Notes under the pieces: generated by a model
Told to the model about the DNA's origin: nothing
Databases searched by the model: none
Seen by the model: the letters and a program-made list of their open reading frames with translations, nothing else
Position numbers and translations under genes: made by a program
Shown: piece by piece, positions 24,806-32,943 of the stretch
Numbering within the stretch: the stretch's first letter is position 1
Layout: each line of letters opens with the position of its first letter
From: Asanoa ishikariensis
GTDB taxonomy: Bacteria; Actinomycetota; Actinomycetes; Mycobacteriales; Micromonosporaceae
Assembly: GCF_900107455.1 (NCBI RefSeq)
Contig: NZ_FNQB01000002.1
Location: forward strand, 1,612,001-1,676,000
Reading direction: 5' to 3'
DNA length: 64,000 bases

Positions 24806-25633
24806 ATGGCTGAGCTTCGTACCCTGGTGTCCGGTGTCGCGATGGGTGAGTCGCCGCGGTGGCGGGACGGGCGGTTGTGGTTCTGCGACTGGGGCGCCGG
24901 CCAGGTGGTCCGCGTCGAGCCCGACGGCACCACAGCAGTCGTCGCCGAGGTGGCAGACATGCCGATCTGCATCGACTGGCTGCCCGACGGCAGGCTGCTC
25001 GCCGTGTCCGGCCAACAGGGCCTGCTGCTGGCGGTCGGCGACGACGGCCCACCCGACCAGCACGCCGTCCTCGGAGCGGGGCGGTGGAACGAGATCGCCG
25101 TGGACGGGCGCGGGAACGTGTTCGTCAACGACATCGGCTTCGACTTCCCGGGCGGCGAGTTCCGGCCCGGCCGGGTCTGCGTGCTCACGCCGGGCGCGGA
25201 TCGGCCCCGTGAGGTCGCCGACGGGCTCGCGTTCCCCAACGGGATGGCGATCCGGGGCGACACCCTGATCGTCGCCGAGTCGTACGCCGGCCGACTCACC
25301 GCCTTCGACATCGCGCCGGACGGTGGGCTCAGTGGCCGGCGGGAGTTCGCCGCCGTCGAGGGCTCGGCGCCCGACGGCATCTGCCTCGACACCGACGGGG
25401 CGGTCTGGTTCGCCGACGTGCCCAACCGGCGCTGCGTGCGGGTCGCCGAAGGCGGCGCGATCCTCGAAACGGTGGACGCCGACCGAGGCTGCTTCTCCTG
25501 CGCGCTCGGCGGCGCCGATGGGCGAACCCTGTTCATCACCGCCAACCAGTGGGGTGAGGACGGCGCGGGGGAGGGCGTCGTCTACGCCACCGAGGTCAAC
25601 AGCCGGGCCAGCAGGTCGAGCGCCGCGGGATAG
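24806..25633 (+). CDS. SMP-30/gluconolactonase family protein
   Basis: A 275-residue six-bladed propeller of the SMP-30/regucalcin family, preceded by a strong GGGAGAGGG. Family marks are G-E-S-P-R-W at residues 14-19 with the metal-binding Glu15, W-N-E-I-A-V-D-G-R-G-N mid-protein (Asn ligand), and S-A-P-D-G-I-C-L-D with the late Asp ligand. The family hydrolyses sugar lactones with a divalent metal. It could serve sugar-lactone steps, but it lies 9 kb from the glycan locus, so a link is speculative. It overlaps the convergent MocR gene by 52 bp at the 3' end. Confidence 0.87.
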   Translation: MAELRTLVSGVAMGESPRWRDGRLWFCDWGAGQVVRVEPDGTTAVVAEVADMPICIDWLPDGRLLAVSGQQGLLLAVGDDGPPDQHAVLGAGRWNEIAVDGRGNVFVNDIGFDFPGGEFRPGRVCVLTPGADRPREVADGLAFPNGMAIRGDTLIVAESYAGRLTAFDIAPDGGLSGRREFAAVEGSAPDGICLDTDGAVWFADVPNRRCVRVAEGGAILETVDADRGCFSCALGGADGRTLFITANQWGEDGAGEGVVYATEVNSRASRSSAAG

Positions 25634-26937
25634 CGGCTCTCGCTCGGTGTGCCGTACCCGACGATCAGCCCTTGTGGATGGTCACCGGTGAAATGCCAGT
25701 GGCTGCCGAGGTCGCCCAGCGCCAGTCCGCGCCGGGCGGCCTCGTCCAGCACCTCCGCCTCCGTCGGGCCGCCCGGTGGCAGCGGCAGCAGCGCGTGGAG
25801 CCCGGCCGCTACGCCGCGCACCGGAGCGCCGCGCAGCCGGGTCAGCAGCAGGTCGCGCCTGGCCCGGTAGCGGGAGCGGGCGGCCCGCACGTGCCGGTCG
25901 TACTCATGACTGGTCAGCAACGAGGCCAGGGTGAGCTGGCCGATCACCTCGGTGTGGTAATCGGTGTGCCGCTTGGCCTCGACCACCGGCTCGACCAGCC
26001 GCTCCGGCAGCACCACCCAGCCCAGCCGCAGCGCCGGCCCGAGCGTCTTGGCCGCGGTGCCTACGTAGGCCACCTGCTCGGGCGCGACCCCCTGCACCGC
26101 GCCGACCGGCTGCCGGTCGTAGCGGAACTCGCCGTCGTAGTCGTCCTCGATGACCAGCCCGCCCCAGTCGACGACCGCCCGCCGCCGCGCCGGCGCCAGC
26201 GCGGCACCGAGCGGGAACTGGTTGGCCGGGGTCAGCACCACCGCGTCCACGGTGGACTCCAACAAATCAGTGCGGGCGCCGTGGGTGTCGACCGGCAGCG
26301 GCACGACCCGGGCACCGGCCCGGCGCACCACCGCGCGGTGGAAGGCCAGACCCGGATCCTCCATCGCGACCACCCGGTGCAGCCCGGCCAGCAGTGCGAG
26401 CGCCTGCACGTAGCCCGACGTGACCACGATCCGGTCGGGATGGGCCAGCACGCCGCGCACCCGGCCCAGATAGTCGGCCAGCGCGGCGCGCAGTGCGGGA
26501 TGCCCGCGCGGGTCGCCGTAGTCGTAGGTGGCGGCGGGCGCGTCGGCCAGCGCCCGGCGGGCGGCGCGCAGCCAGGCCGCCGCCGGGAAGAAGGACACGT
26601 CGGGACTGCCGGGCCGCAGGTCGAACCGGGGCGGCACCGCGGGCGCGAGAGCCGGGAAAACGGGAGAAGGCGGCGGCAGCGCGGCCACGGTGGTGCCCGA
26701 TCCGGTCCGCGCGGTCAGGTAGCCCTCGGCGACGAGCTGGTCGTACGCGGCCGCCACCGTGTTCCGGGCGATGCCGAGCTCAACAGCCAGCGTTCGGGTG
26801 GCCGGCAACCGGCTGCCGGGTGTGAGCCGCCCCGACCGGATCGCCGTGCGGAGGGCGCGCTCCAGTCCGGCCCGCCGACCGCCGGCGGGCACGTCGAGAT
26901 GAAGGTCGACACCCCAATCGGCCCAATCAGTTGCCAC
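25582..26937 (-). CDS. MocR-type regulator (GntR winged helix fused to aminotransferase domain)
   Basis: A 451-residue MocR/PdxR protein. Residues 22-90 are a GntR winged helix (S-G-R-L-T-P-G-S-R-L-P-A-T-R-T-L-A and G-I-A-R-N-T-V-A-A-A-Y). The rest is a fold-type I aminotransferase domain with the PLP Lys in G-T-A-A-K-T-L-G-P-A-L-R-L-G. The GTG start lies only 4 bp from an inverted repeat shared with the divergent AhpD-like gene, so the mRNA may be leaderless and the protein probably represses itself and that operon. MocR proteins sense PLP or amino compounds. Confidence 0.9.
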   Translation of the reverse strand: MATDWADWGVDLHLDVPAGGRRAGLERALRTAIRSGRLTPGSRLPATRTLAVELGIARNTVAAAYDQLVAEGYLTARTGSGTTVAALPPPSPVFPALAPAVPPRFDLRPGSPDVSFFPAAAWLRAARRALADAPAATYDYGDPRGHPALRAALADYLGRVRGVLAHPDRIVVTSGYVQALALLAGLHRVVAMEDPGLAFHRAVVRRAGARVVPLPVDTHGARTDLLESTVDAVVLTPANQFPLGAALAPARRRAVVDWGGLVIEDDYDGEFRYDRQPVGAVQGVAPEQVAYVGTAAKTLGPALRLGWVVLPERLVEPVVEAKRHTDYHTEVIGQLTLASLLTSHEYDRHVRAARSRYRARRDLLLTRLRGAPVRGVAAGLHALLPLPPGGPTEAEVLDEAARRGLALGDLGSHWHFTGDHPQGLIVGYGTPSESRYPAALDLLARLLTSVA

Positions 26938-26940
26938 AGT

Positions 26941-26964
26941 ATTGGACCTTAGCGCGGGTCCAAT
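26941..26964. promoter_or_regulatory. Inverted repeat between MocR gene and AhpD-like operon
   Basis: Perfect 8-bp arms ATTGGACC and GGTCCAAT are separated by 8 bp, centred in the 47-bp gap between the divergent starts. The TTGGAC of the left arm may double as a -35. It is the obvious binding site for the MocR protein. Confidence 0.6.
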
Positions 26965-26984
26965 CCTCGCCTAGCGTCATGAGC

Positions 26985-27434
26985 ATGACAACGACGACAG
27001 TCCGCCTCGCGGCCGACAAGCTGGCCCCGCACATGAACAGGGCGATGAACGCCTTCGACGCCGCCTCCCGCAAGACCTCGCTGGAAGCGCCCCTGCTGGA
27101 GCTGGTCCGGGCCCGCGCCTCGCAGCTCAACGGCTGCGCCTACTGCGTCGACACGCACAACGCGGACGCCCGCGCCGGCGGCGAGACCGAGCGCCGGCTC
27201 TACGCCCTGCCGGTCTGGTCGCAGACGCCGTTCTTCACCTCCCGCGAACGGGCCGCCCTCGCGCTCACCGAGGCGATGACCCGGCTGACCGACGGCCCGG
27301 TGCCGGACGCGGTCTTCGGCGCGGCCCAGGCCGAGTTCGACGAGACCGAACTGGCCGAGCTCGTCTGGTCGATCACGGTGATCAACGCCTGGAACCGGGT
27401 GGCTGTCACCACGCACGCCTGGCCCTTGTCATGA
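26985..27434 (+). CDS. Carboxymuconolactone decarboxylase/AhpD-like protein
   Basis: A 149-residue AhpD-like helical protein. The redox motif is intact: N-G-C-A-Y-C-V-D-T-H (CxxC plus the His three residues on), typical of alkylhydroperoxidase-like members rather than true decarboxylases. It likely acts as a peroxidase or disulfide relay. ATG 26979 is also possible. Its stop overlaps the next gene by 4 bp, and the MocR gene is divergent; MocR-AhpD pairs are common in actinomycetes. Confidence 0.9.
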   Translation: MTTTTVRLAADKLAPHMNRAMNAFDAASRKTSLEAPLLELVRARASQLNGCAYCVDTHNADARAGGETERRLYALPVWSQTPFFTSRERAALALTEAMTRLTDGPVPDAVFGAAQAEFDETELAELVWSITVINAWNRVAVTTHAWPLS

Positions 27435-28168
27435 CCCACGCCGACACCCTGCGCGCGCTGCACCGGCCCGGGAGCCCGGTGGTGCTGCCCAACGCCTGGG
27501 ACGCGGCGTCCGCGCGGGCGGTGGAGGCGGCCGGGTTCCCGGCCGTCGCGACTAGCAGCGCCGCGGTGGCGCTCAGCCTCGGCTATGCCGACGGTGAGGC
27601 CACCCCCGTGCGGGAGATGCTCGACGCGGTCGCCCGGATCGTCCGCGCGGTCGGCGTCCCGGTCACCGCGGATGTCGAGCGGGGGTACGGGCTGCCGCCC
27701 GCGCAGCTCGCCGAGCGCCTGCTGGCCACCGGTGCGGTGGGCTGCAACCTGGAGGACTCGGACCCCCGCACCAAGCAACTCATCGATGTGGACAGACATG
27801 CCGACTTCCTCGACGCCGTGCGGGAGGCGGCGGGCGCCGACCTGGTCATCAATGCGCGGGTCGACGCCTACATCCGGGTCCCGACCGACCCGCTGCCGGT
27901 GGCACTGGAGCGCATGAGACGTTTCCTGGCCGCCGGCGCCGACTGCGTCTACCCGATCGGCGCCACCATCAGAGAAGACATCACCGCGCTGACGGCAACA
28001 GGCCCGGTGAACATCCTGTTCACCCCCGCCACGCCGACCCTCGCCGAGCTCGCCGCGCTCGGGGTGGCCCGGGTCAGCTTCGGCGACGGCATCCATGAGG
28101 CGCTGGCCGCCGAGCACGCCCGGATGCTCGCCGCGATCGTGGCAGGGACCTCGCCGTACCCGGAATGA
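27431..28168 (+). CDS. Isocitrate lyase/PEP mutase superfamily protein
   Basis: A 245-residue (beta/alpha)8 enzyme of the PEP mutase/isocitrate lyase superfamily. It has V-L-P-N-A-W-D-A-A-S-A-R, the first-strand A-T-S-S-A-A-V-A-L-S, the metal site V-T-A-D-V-E-R-G-Y-G, N-L-E-D-S and V-I-N-A-R-V-D. The K-K-C-G-H motif of isocitrate lyase is absent, so C-C or C-P lyase activity on small oxoacids is likely but unassigned. It is coupled to the AhpD-like gene by a 4-bp overlap. Confidence 0.85.
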   Translation: MTHADTLRALHRPGSPVVLPNAWDAASARAVEAAGFPAVATSSAAVALSLGYADGEATPVREMLDAVARIVRAVGVPVTADVERGYGLPPAQLAERLLATGAVGCNLEDSDPRTKQLIDVDRHADFLDAVREAAGADLVINARVDAYIRVPTDPLPVALERMRRFLAAGADCVYPIGATIREDITALTATGPVNILFTPATPTLAELAALGVARVSFGDGIHEALAAEHARMLAAIVAGTSPYPE

Positions 28169-28184
28169 GCGTTACCGTGGCTGG

Positions 28185-28697
28185 GTGACCGACGTGCGCG
28201 AGCCCCGGCATGACCTGGCCGACCCGAAGGTCCTGTTGTTGGACTTCCTCGACTACTACCGGGTGGTCGTCGGGCGCAAGGTGGTCGGCCTGGCGCCGGA
28301 GGAGCTCAACCGCAGTCGGCTGCCGTCCGGGTGGACTCCGCTGCAGCTTCTCAAACACCTGGTCTACATGGAGGAACGCTGGCTCCGCTGGGGTTTCGCG
28401 GCGGAGCCCGTGCTGCTCCCGTGGGGCGACCAGGACGACGACGGGAAGTGGCAGGTCCGTCCGGAGGAGACGGTCGACCTGCTGCTGGCCGCGATGGATT
28501 TGGCCGGCGCCCGCACCCGGGAGATCGCGGACCGTTCCGCGCTCGACGACAAGGCGGCGGTCGGCGGGCGGTTCACCACCGAGGCCGAATGCCCGTCGCT
28601 GGGCTGGATCCTGACGCACGTCCTCCAGGAGTACGCCCGGCACGCCGGCCACCTGGACGTCGCCCGTGAGCTGATCGACGGCAGCGTCGGCGAGTAG
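28185..28697 (+). CDS. DinB family protein (DUF664)
   Basis: A 170-residue four-helix-bundle protein. The three metal-ligand histidines of the DinB superfamily fit L-L-K-H-L (near 58), T-H-V-L-Q-E-Y and A-R-H-A-G-H-L-D. In actinomycetes such proteins often act as thiol-dependent (mycothiol or bacillithiol) transferases. The start is GTG 28185; a GTG at 28194 is possible. It lies 16 bp after the PEP-mutase-like gene. Confidence 0.85.
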   Translation: MTDVREPRHDLADPKVLLLDFLDYYRVVVGRKVVGLAPEELNRSRLPSGWTPLQLLKHLVYMEERWLRWGFAAEPVLLPWGDQDDDGKWQVRPEETVDLLLAAMDLAGARTREIADRSALDDKAAVGGRFTTEAECPSLGWILTHVLQEYARHAGHLDVARELIDGSVGE

Positions 28698-28764
28698 GAC
28701 ACTTTCGGCGCTAGCGTCGGGCGGCTGACACCAACGCGCGTACGGCGGTCGTACCGTGCGGTGC

Positions 28765-29955
28765 GTGACCCTCCGGCTGGCGACGTTCAACGTCGAGAAC
28801 CTGTTCGCGCGCGCCAAGGCGCTCGACACCCGGGAGCGTGCGGAGGGCCAGCCGGCCCTCTCGGCGTTCGAGACCTTCAACCGCATCGCGGCCAACCCGG
28901 TCTACTCCGACCAGGACAAGGCCGAGATGATCGCGGCGCTGACCACCCTGCGCGTGCTGATCGAGACGGCACAGGGCCTGCGCCTCAATCCGAACCAGTT
29001 CGACAACGCGTGGGCACTGCTGCGGGAGAACCGGGGCGACTTCCTCGCCGCGCCGGCCAACGCGCCGCCGCGGGTCGTCGCCAACGGGCGGGGTGACTGG
29101 CTGGGCTGGGTCGAGCTGACCGTCGAGCCGGTCGACGAGACCTCCACCCGGATGACCGCCAAGGTGATCGACGACCTGGCGCCCGACCTGCTCTGCGTGG
29201 TCGAGGCCGAGAACCGGCCGGCCCTGGCCCGGTTCAACGACGAGCTGCTCGGCGGCCGGTTCGCGCACTGCATGCTGGTCGACGGCAACGACCCGCGCGG
29301 CATCGACGTCGGGCTGTTCTGCACCGACAAGGTCAAGGTGCGCTGGGTGCGCAGCAACGTCGACGTGCCCGACCCCAAGCGCAAGGGCAAGCGCCTGTTC
29401 AGCCGGGACTGCCCGGTCTACCAGCTCCGGCTGCCCGGCGGGGAAGACCTGTTCCTGCTGCTCAACCACCTCAAGAGCCAGTCGTTCAGCAGCGGCGACC
29501 CGGACCCGCTGCGCACCCGGCAGGCGCTCGAGGTCCGCTCGATCTACGACGGGCTGCGGGCCGAGGGTGCCGACTTCGTCGCGGTGCTCGGCGACCTCAA
29601 CAAAGGCCCCGACGGTGACCGGCACCCGACGCTGGAGGCCTTGATCGGACCCGACTCACCACTGGTCGACGTGTACGGGCACGACAGGTTCAGCCAACTC
29701 TGGGGTGACAAGGACCCCGACCACGAGCGGCCGGGCAGCTTCCAGTCGTGCTCGCTGAAGAACCGGCTCGACTACATCCTGCTGTCGCCGGAGCTCGCCG
29801 GGAAGGTGGCCGACGGCGGGGTGTTCCGCAAGGGGCTCTGGGGCACGCCCAGCAACCAGAACCCGCCCAAGCACTGGACGGTCTTCCCGGAGATCACCGC
29901 CGGCCGGCACGGCGCCTCCGACCACGGCGCGGTCTGGGTCGACCTCGACCTCTGA
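28765..29955 (+). CDS. Endonuclease/exonuclease/phosphatase family protein
   Basis: A 396-residue protein of the exonuclease III/DNase I fold. It begins L-A-T-F-N-V-E-N-L-F (Asn and Glu-binding strand), then D-L-L-C-V-V-E-A-E-N, L-L-N-H-L-K-S-Q, V-L-G-D-L-N-K-G-P, R-L-D-Y-I-L-L-S and the terminal S-D-H-G-A-V-W, covering all catalytic positions. No signal peptide is seen, so it is cytoplasmic. The substrate may be nucleic acid or a phosphodiester. GTG 28765 fits the family start better than GTG 28756. It ends just before a strong bidirectional hairpin. Confidence 0.87.
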   Translation: MTLRLATFNVENLFARAKALDTRERAEGQPALSAFETFNRIAANPVYSDQDKAEMIAALTTLRVLIETAQGLRLNPNQFDNAWALLRENRGDFLAAPANAPPRVVANGRGDWLGWVELTVEPVDETSTRMTAKVIDDLAPDLLCVVEAENRPALARFNDELLGGRFAHCMLVDGNDPRGIDVGLFCTDKVKVRWVRSNVDVPDPKRKGKRLFSRDCPVYQLRLPGGEDLFLLLNHLKSQSFSSGDPDPLRTRQALEVRSIYDGLRAEGADFVAVLGDLNKGPDGDRHPTLEALIGPDSPLVDVYGHDRFSQLWGDKDPDHERPGSFQSCSLKNRLDYILLSPELAGKVADGGVFRKGLWGTPSNQNPPKHWTVFPEITAGRHGASDHGAVWVDLDL

Positions 29956-29962
29956 GGGGCCG

Positions 29963-30013
29963 AAGGAAGGGACCCTTGTCAACGCGCTAAGCGTTAACAA
30001 GGGTCCCTTCCTT
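29963..30013. terminator. Bidirectional hairpin terminator (copy 1 of a repeated stem)
   Basis: Perfect 17-bp arms at 29963-29979 and 29997-30013 with a 17-nt centre that contains a further 5-bp stem. It lies between convergent stops. The stem AAGGAAGGGACCCTTGT recurs at 38914-38961. Confidence 0.85.
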
Positions 30014-30022
30014 GCGAAAAGC

Positions 30023-30949
30023 TCAGACGCGCGCCGGCTCCGGCTCGTCGGCGACGACGGAGGCGGCGGCCGCGCGGTTCTCGGCCCGGTAGGCACGCAC
30101 CGAGTACGTGACCGCCGCGGCCCAGGCCACCCAGATGACCGCGTAGACGGAGTAGCGCACGCCGTCCGAGGCGTCGATCCAGTCGCTGCGCAGCAGGGTC
30201 CGCACGTTGGTCAGGATGATCACGCCGCCGACCGCGGAGCCGAGCACCCGCGGCGGCACGTGCCGGACGAGCCAGGCGGCGATCGGCGCGGCGATCACGC
30301 CACCGGCCAGCAGGGCGCCGACCCAGGCGAAGTTGATCTGCTCGGAGCCGATGCCGATGATGAAGCCGATGCTGGCGGCGATCGCGACCAGGAACTCGCT
30401 GGTGTCGATCGAGCCGATCGTCTTGCGGGGCTCGAGCCGGCCGCTGGCCAGGATCGCCGGCGTGCCGACCGGGCCCCAGCCGCCGCCACCGGTCGAGTCG
30501 ACGAAGCCGGCGACCAGGCCGAGCGGGGTGAGGAAACGCTTGCGCAGCGGCTTGCCGAGGTTGCCCTTGGGCAGGCCGGAGATGGTGAACCGGGTCAGGA
30601 TGTAGAGGCCGAGCGCCAGCAGGATCAGCGACATGACCGGTGCGGCGGTCTCGGTCGACAGGTTGGACAGGAACGTCGCGCCGGCGAAGGCGCCGACCGC
30701 GCCCGGGATGCCGATCTTGGCGACGACCTTCCAGTCGACGTTGCCGAACCGCCAGTGCGACGCGCCCGAGACGAGCGTCGTGCCGATCTCGGCGAGGTGG
30801 ACGGTGGCCGACGCGGCGGCCGGGTTGGTGCCGATCGCGAGGAGGAGGGTCGTCGACGTGACGCCGTAGGCCATGCCCAGGCTGCCGTCGACGAGCTGGG
30901 CGCCGAGCCCGACCAGCGCCAGGAGGACCAGCTTGCGCATCGCTGCCAC
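30023..30949 (-). CDS. TauE/SafE (TSUP) family permease
   Basis: A 308-residue integral membrane protein with eight to nine helices. The N-terminal repeat shows Q-L-V-D-G-S-L-G-M-A-Y-G-V-T-S-T-T-L-L-L, and the second repeat shows G-F-V-D-S-T-G-G-G-G-W-G-P-V, both diagnostic of sulfite/sulfoacetate exporters of the TSUP family. Many actinobacterial copies lie beside cysteine/sulfate assimilation genes, but none is present here, so the organic or sulfur anion carried is unknown. GTG 30949 or ATG 30940 may be the start. It is divergent from the acyl-CoA synthetase gene. Confidence 0.9.
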   Translation of the reverse strand: MAAMRKLVLLALVGLGAQLVDGSLGMAYGVTSTTLLLAIGTNPAAASATVHLAEIGTTLVSGASHWRFGNVDWKVVAKIGIPGAVGAFAGATFLSNLSTETAAPVMSLILLALGLYILTRFTISGLPKGNLGKPLRKRFLTPLGLVAGFVDSTGGGGWGPVGTPAILASGRLEPRKTIGSIDTSEFLVAIAASIGFIIGIGSEQINFAWVGALLAGGVIAAPIAAWLVRHVPPRVLGSAVGGVIILTNVRTLLRSDWIDASDGVRYSVYAVIWVAWAAAVTYSVRAYRAENRAAAASVVADEPEPARV

Positions 30950-31080
30950 CGCCTTTCCCTAGTTTGTTGATAGAGAATAGGTGTCCCATCGGGAAACCGG
31001 CAAGACACGTCTCACGAACCAGGAATTTCCCAGCCGTCACAGGCGCCCCGAAAACCGCGCGCAGGACCGATGATGGGCTG

Positions 31081-32943
31081 ATGGGTGCCTACGCCGACGC
31101 GTACCGGATGAGCCTCACCGACCCGAGCGCCTTCTGGCGGGCCGCCTCCAGGGATATCGAGTGGTACCGCCCGCCGGTTACGGTCCTCGACGACAGCGCG
31201 CCGCCGTTCTACCGCTGGTTTCCCGACGGCGTGCTGAACACCTGCTTCAACGCCGTCGACCGGCACGTCCGGGCCGGGCGGGGAGAGCAGGCGGCGATCG
31301 AGTACGACAGCCCGGTCACCGACAGCCGGCGCACCCTGACCTATCGCGAGCTCCAGGACCAGACCGCGCGCTTCGCCGGCGTACTCCGGCATCTCGGTGT
31401 CGACCGCGGCGACCGCGTGGTGATCTACCTGCCGATGGTGCCCGAGGCCGTGGTCGCCATGCTGGCCTGCGCCCGGCTCGGCGCCGTGCACTCCGTGGTG
31501 TTCGGCGGCTTCGCGCCGCGCGAGCTGGCGGCCCGGATCGACCACGCCCGGCCGAAGGTCCTCGTGACCGCCTCGTGCGGCATCGAGGTCAAGCGGGTGA
31601 TCGAGTACCTGCCGATCGTCGAGCAGGCGCTCGCCCTGGCCACCCACGCCCCGCACAGCGTGGTGCTGCTCCAGCGACCGCAGGCACCGGCCACCCCGCG
31701 GGCCGGGCGCGACGTCGACTGGCACGACGCGCTCGGGGAGGCCGAGCCGGTCGACTGCGTGCCGGTGGCCGCCACCGACCCGCTCTACATCCTCTACACC
31801 TCGGGCACCACCGCCCGGCCGAAGGGCGTGGTGCGCGACAACGGGGGCCACGCGGTGGCGCTGCGGTGGAGCATGCGGCACGTCTACGACACCCATCAGG
31901 GCGAGACGATGTGGACCGCTTCAGACATCGGATGGGTCGTCGGACACTCTTACATCGTGTACGGGCCGCTGCTCGCCGGCTGCACCTCGGTGCTCTACGA
32001 GGGCAAGCCGGTCGGCACCCCGGACGCCGGCGCGTTCTGGCGCGTGGCCTCCGAGCATCGGGTCAAGACGATGTTCACCGCGCCGACCGCGTTCCGGGCG
32101 ATCCGCCGCGACGACCCGACCGGCGCCCACCTCGACCGCTACGACCTGAGCGAGCTGCGCTACCTGTTCCTGGCGGGCGAGCGGCTCGACCCCGACACGT
32201 ACACCTGGGCCCGGGATCGGCTCGGCATCCCGGTGGTCGACCACTGGTGGCAGACCGAGACCGGCTGGCCGGTGGCCGCCAACCCGATGGGCCTCGAACC
32301 CCACCCGCCGCGGCCCGGCTCGGCCACCGTCCCGATGCCCGGGTACGACGTGCGGGTGGTCGACGACGACGGCCAGCCGGCGCGCGAGGGGCAGATCGTG
32401 ATCAAGCTCCCGCTGCCGCCCGGCACGCTGCCCACGCTCTGGCAGGACGACGAGCGCTACCTCGCCTCCTACCTGACCGCCCACCCGGGCCACTACCTGA
32501 CCGGCGACGGCGGGTACGTCGACGACGACGGCTACCTGTTCGTCATGGGTCGCACCGACGACGTGATCAACGTGGCCGGGCACCGCCTGTCCACCGGCGC
32601 GATCGAGCAGGTCGTGGCCGCCCACCCGGCGGTCGCGGAGTGCGCCGTCATCGGCGTCGCCGACCAGCTCAAGGGCCAGGTGCCGAGGGCGCTCGTGGTG
32701 CTGAAGGCGGGTGCCGAGCCGAACGGGCTGGACGCCGACCTCAAGGCGCTGGTCCGGGAGCGGATCGGCGGGATCGCGGCGCTCAGCCGAGTCGACGTGG
32801 TGGCCGCCCTCCCGAAGACCCGCTCCGGCAAGGTCCTCCGCAAGACCATGCGGGGCCTGGCCGACGGCGTCGACGAGCCCGTGCCGGCGACGATCGAGGA
32901 CCCGGCGGTCCTGGACGCCCTCCGCGCGATCTTGCGGAGCTAG
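31081..32943 (+). CDS. prpE: Propionyl-CoA/acetyl-CoA synthetase (PrpE-like)
   Basis: A 620-residue acyl-CoA synthetase converting a short-chain acid, ATP and CoA to acyl-CoA via an acyl-adenylate. The AMP-binding P-loop is Y-I-L-Y-T-S-G-T-T-A-R-P-K-G (about 235-248), followed by V-V-R-D-N-G-G-H, the form typical of PrpE rather than Acs. W-W-Q-T-E-T-G-W-P and the C-terminal P-K-T-R-S-G-K-V-L-R-K-T with the adenylation Lys are intact. It stands alone; no 2-methylcitrate genes are near. It overlaps the convergent NADH dehydrogenase gene by 4 bp. Confidence 0.92.
   Translation: MGAYADAYRMSLTDPSAFWRAASRDIEWYRPPVTVLDDSAPPFYRWFPDGVLNTCFNAVDRHVRAGRGEQAAIEYDSPVTDSRRTLTYRELQDQTARFAGVLRHLGVDRGDRVVIYLPMVPEAVVAMLACARLGAVHSVVFGGFAPRELAARIDHARPKVLVTASCGIEVKRVIEYLPIVEQALALATHAPHSVVLLQRPQAPATPRAGRDVDWHDALGEAEPVDCVPVAATDPLYILYTSGTTARPKGVVRDNGGHAVALRWSMRHVYDTHQGETMWTASDIGWVVGHSYIVYGPLLAGCTSVLYEGKPVGTPDAGAFWRVASEHRVKTMFTAPTAFRAIRRDDPTGAHLDRYDLSELRYLFLAGERLDPDTYTWARDRLGIPVVDHWWQTETGWPVAANPMGLEPHPPRPGSATVPMPGYDVRVVDDDGQPAREGQIVIKLPLPPGTLPTLWQDDERYLASYLTAHPGHYLTGDGGYVDDDGYLFVMGRTDDVINVAGHRLSTGAIEQVVAAHPAVAECAVIGVADQLKGQVPRALVVLKAGAEPNGLDADLKALVRERIGGIAALSRVDVVAALPKTRSGKVLRKTMRGLADGVDEPVPATIEDPAVLDALRAILRS

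Noticed and set aside
29963-30013. A mobile MITE-like element
   Set aside because: No target-site duplication or longer terminal repeats were seen; position between convergent stops fits a terminator better.
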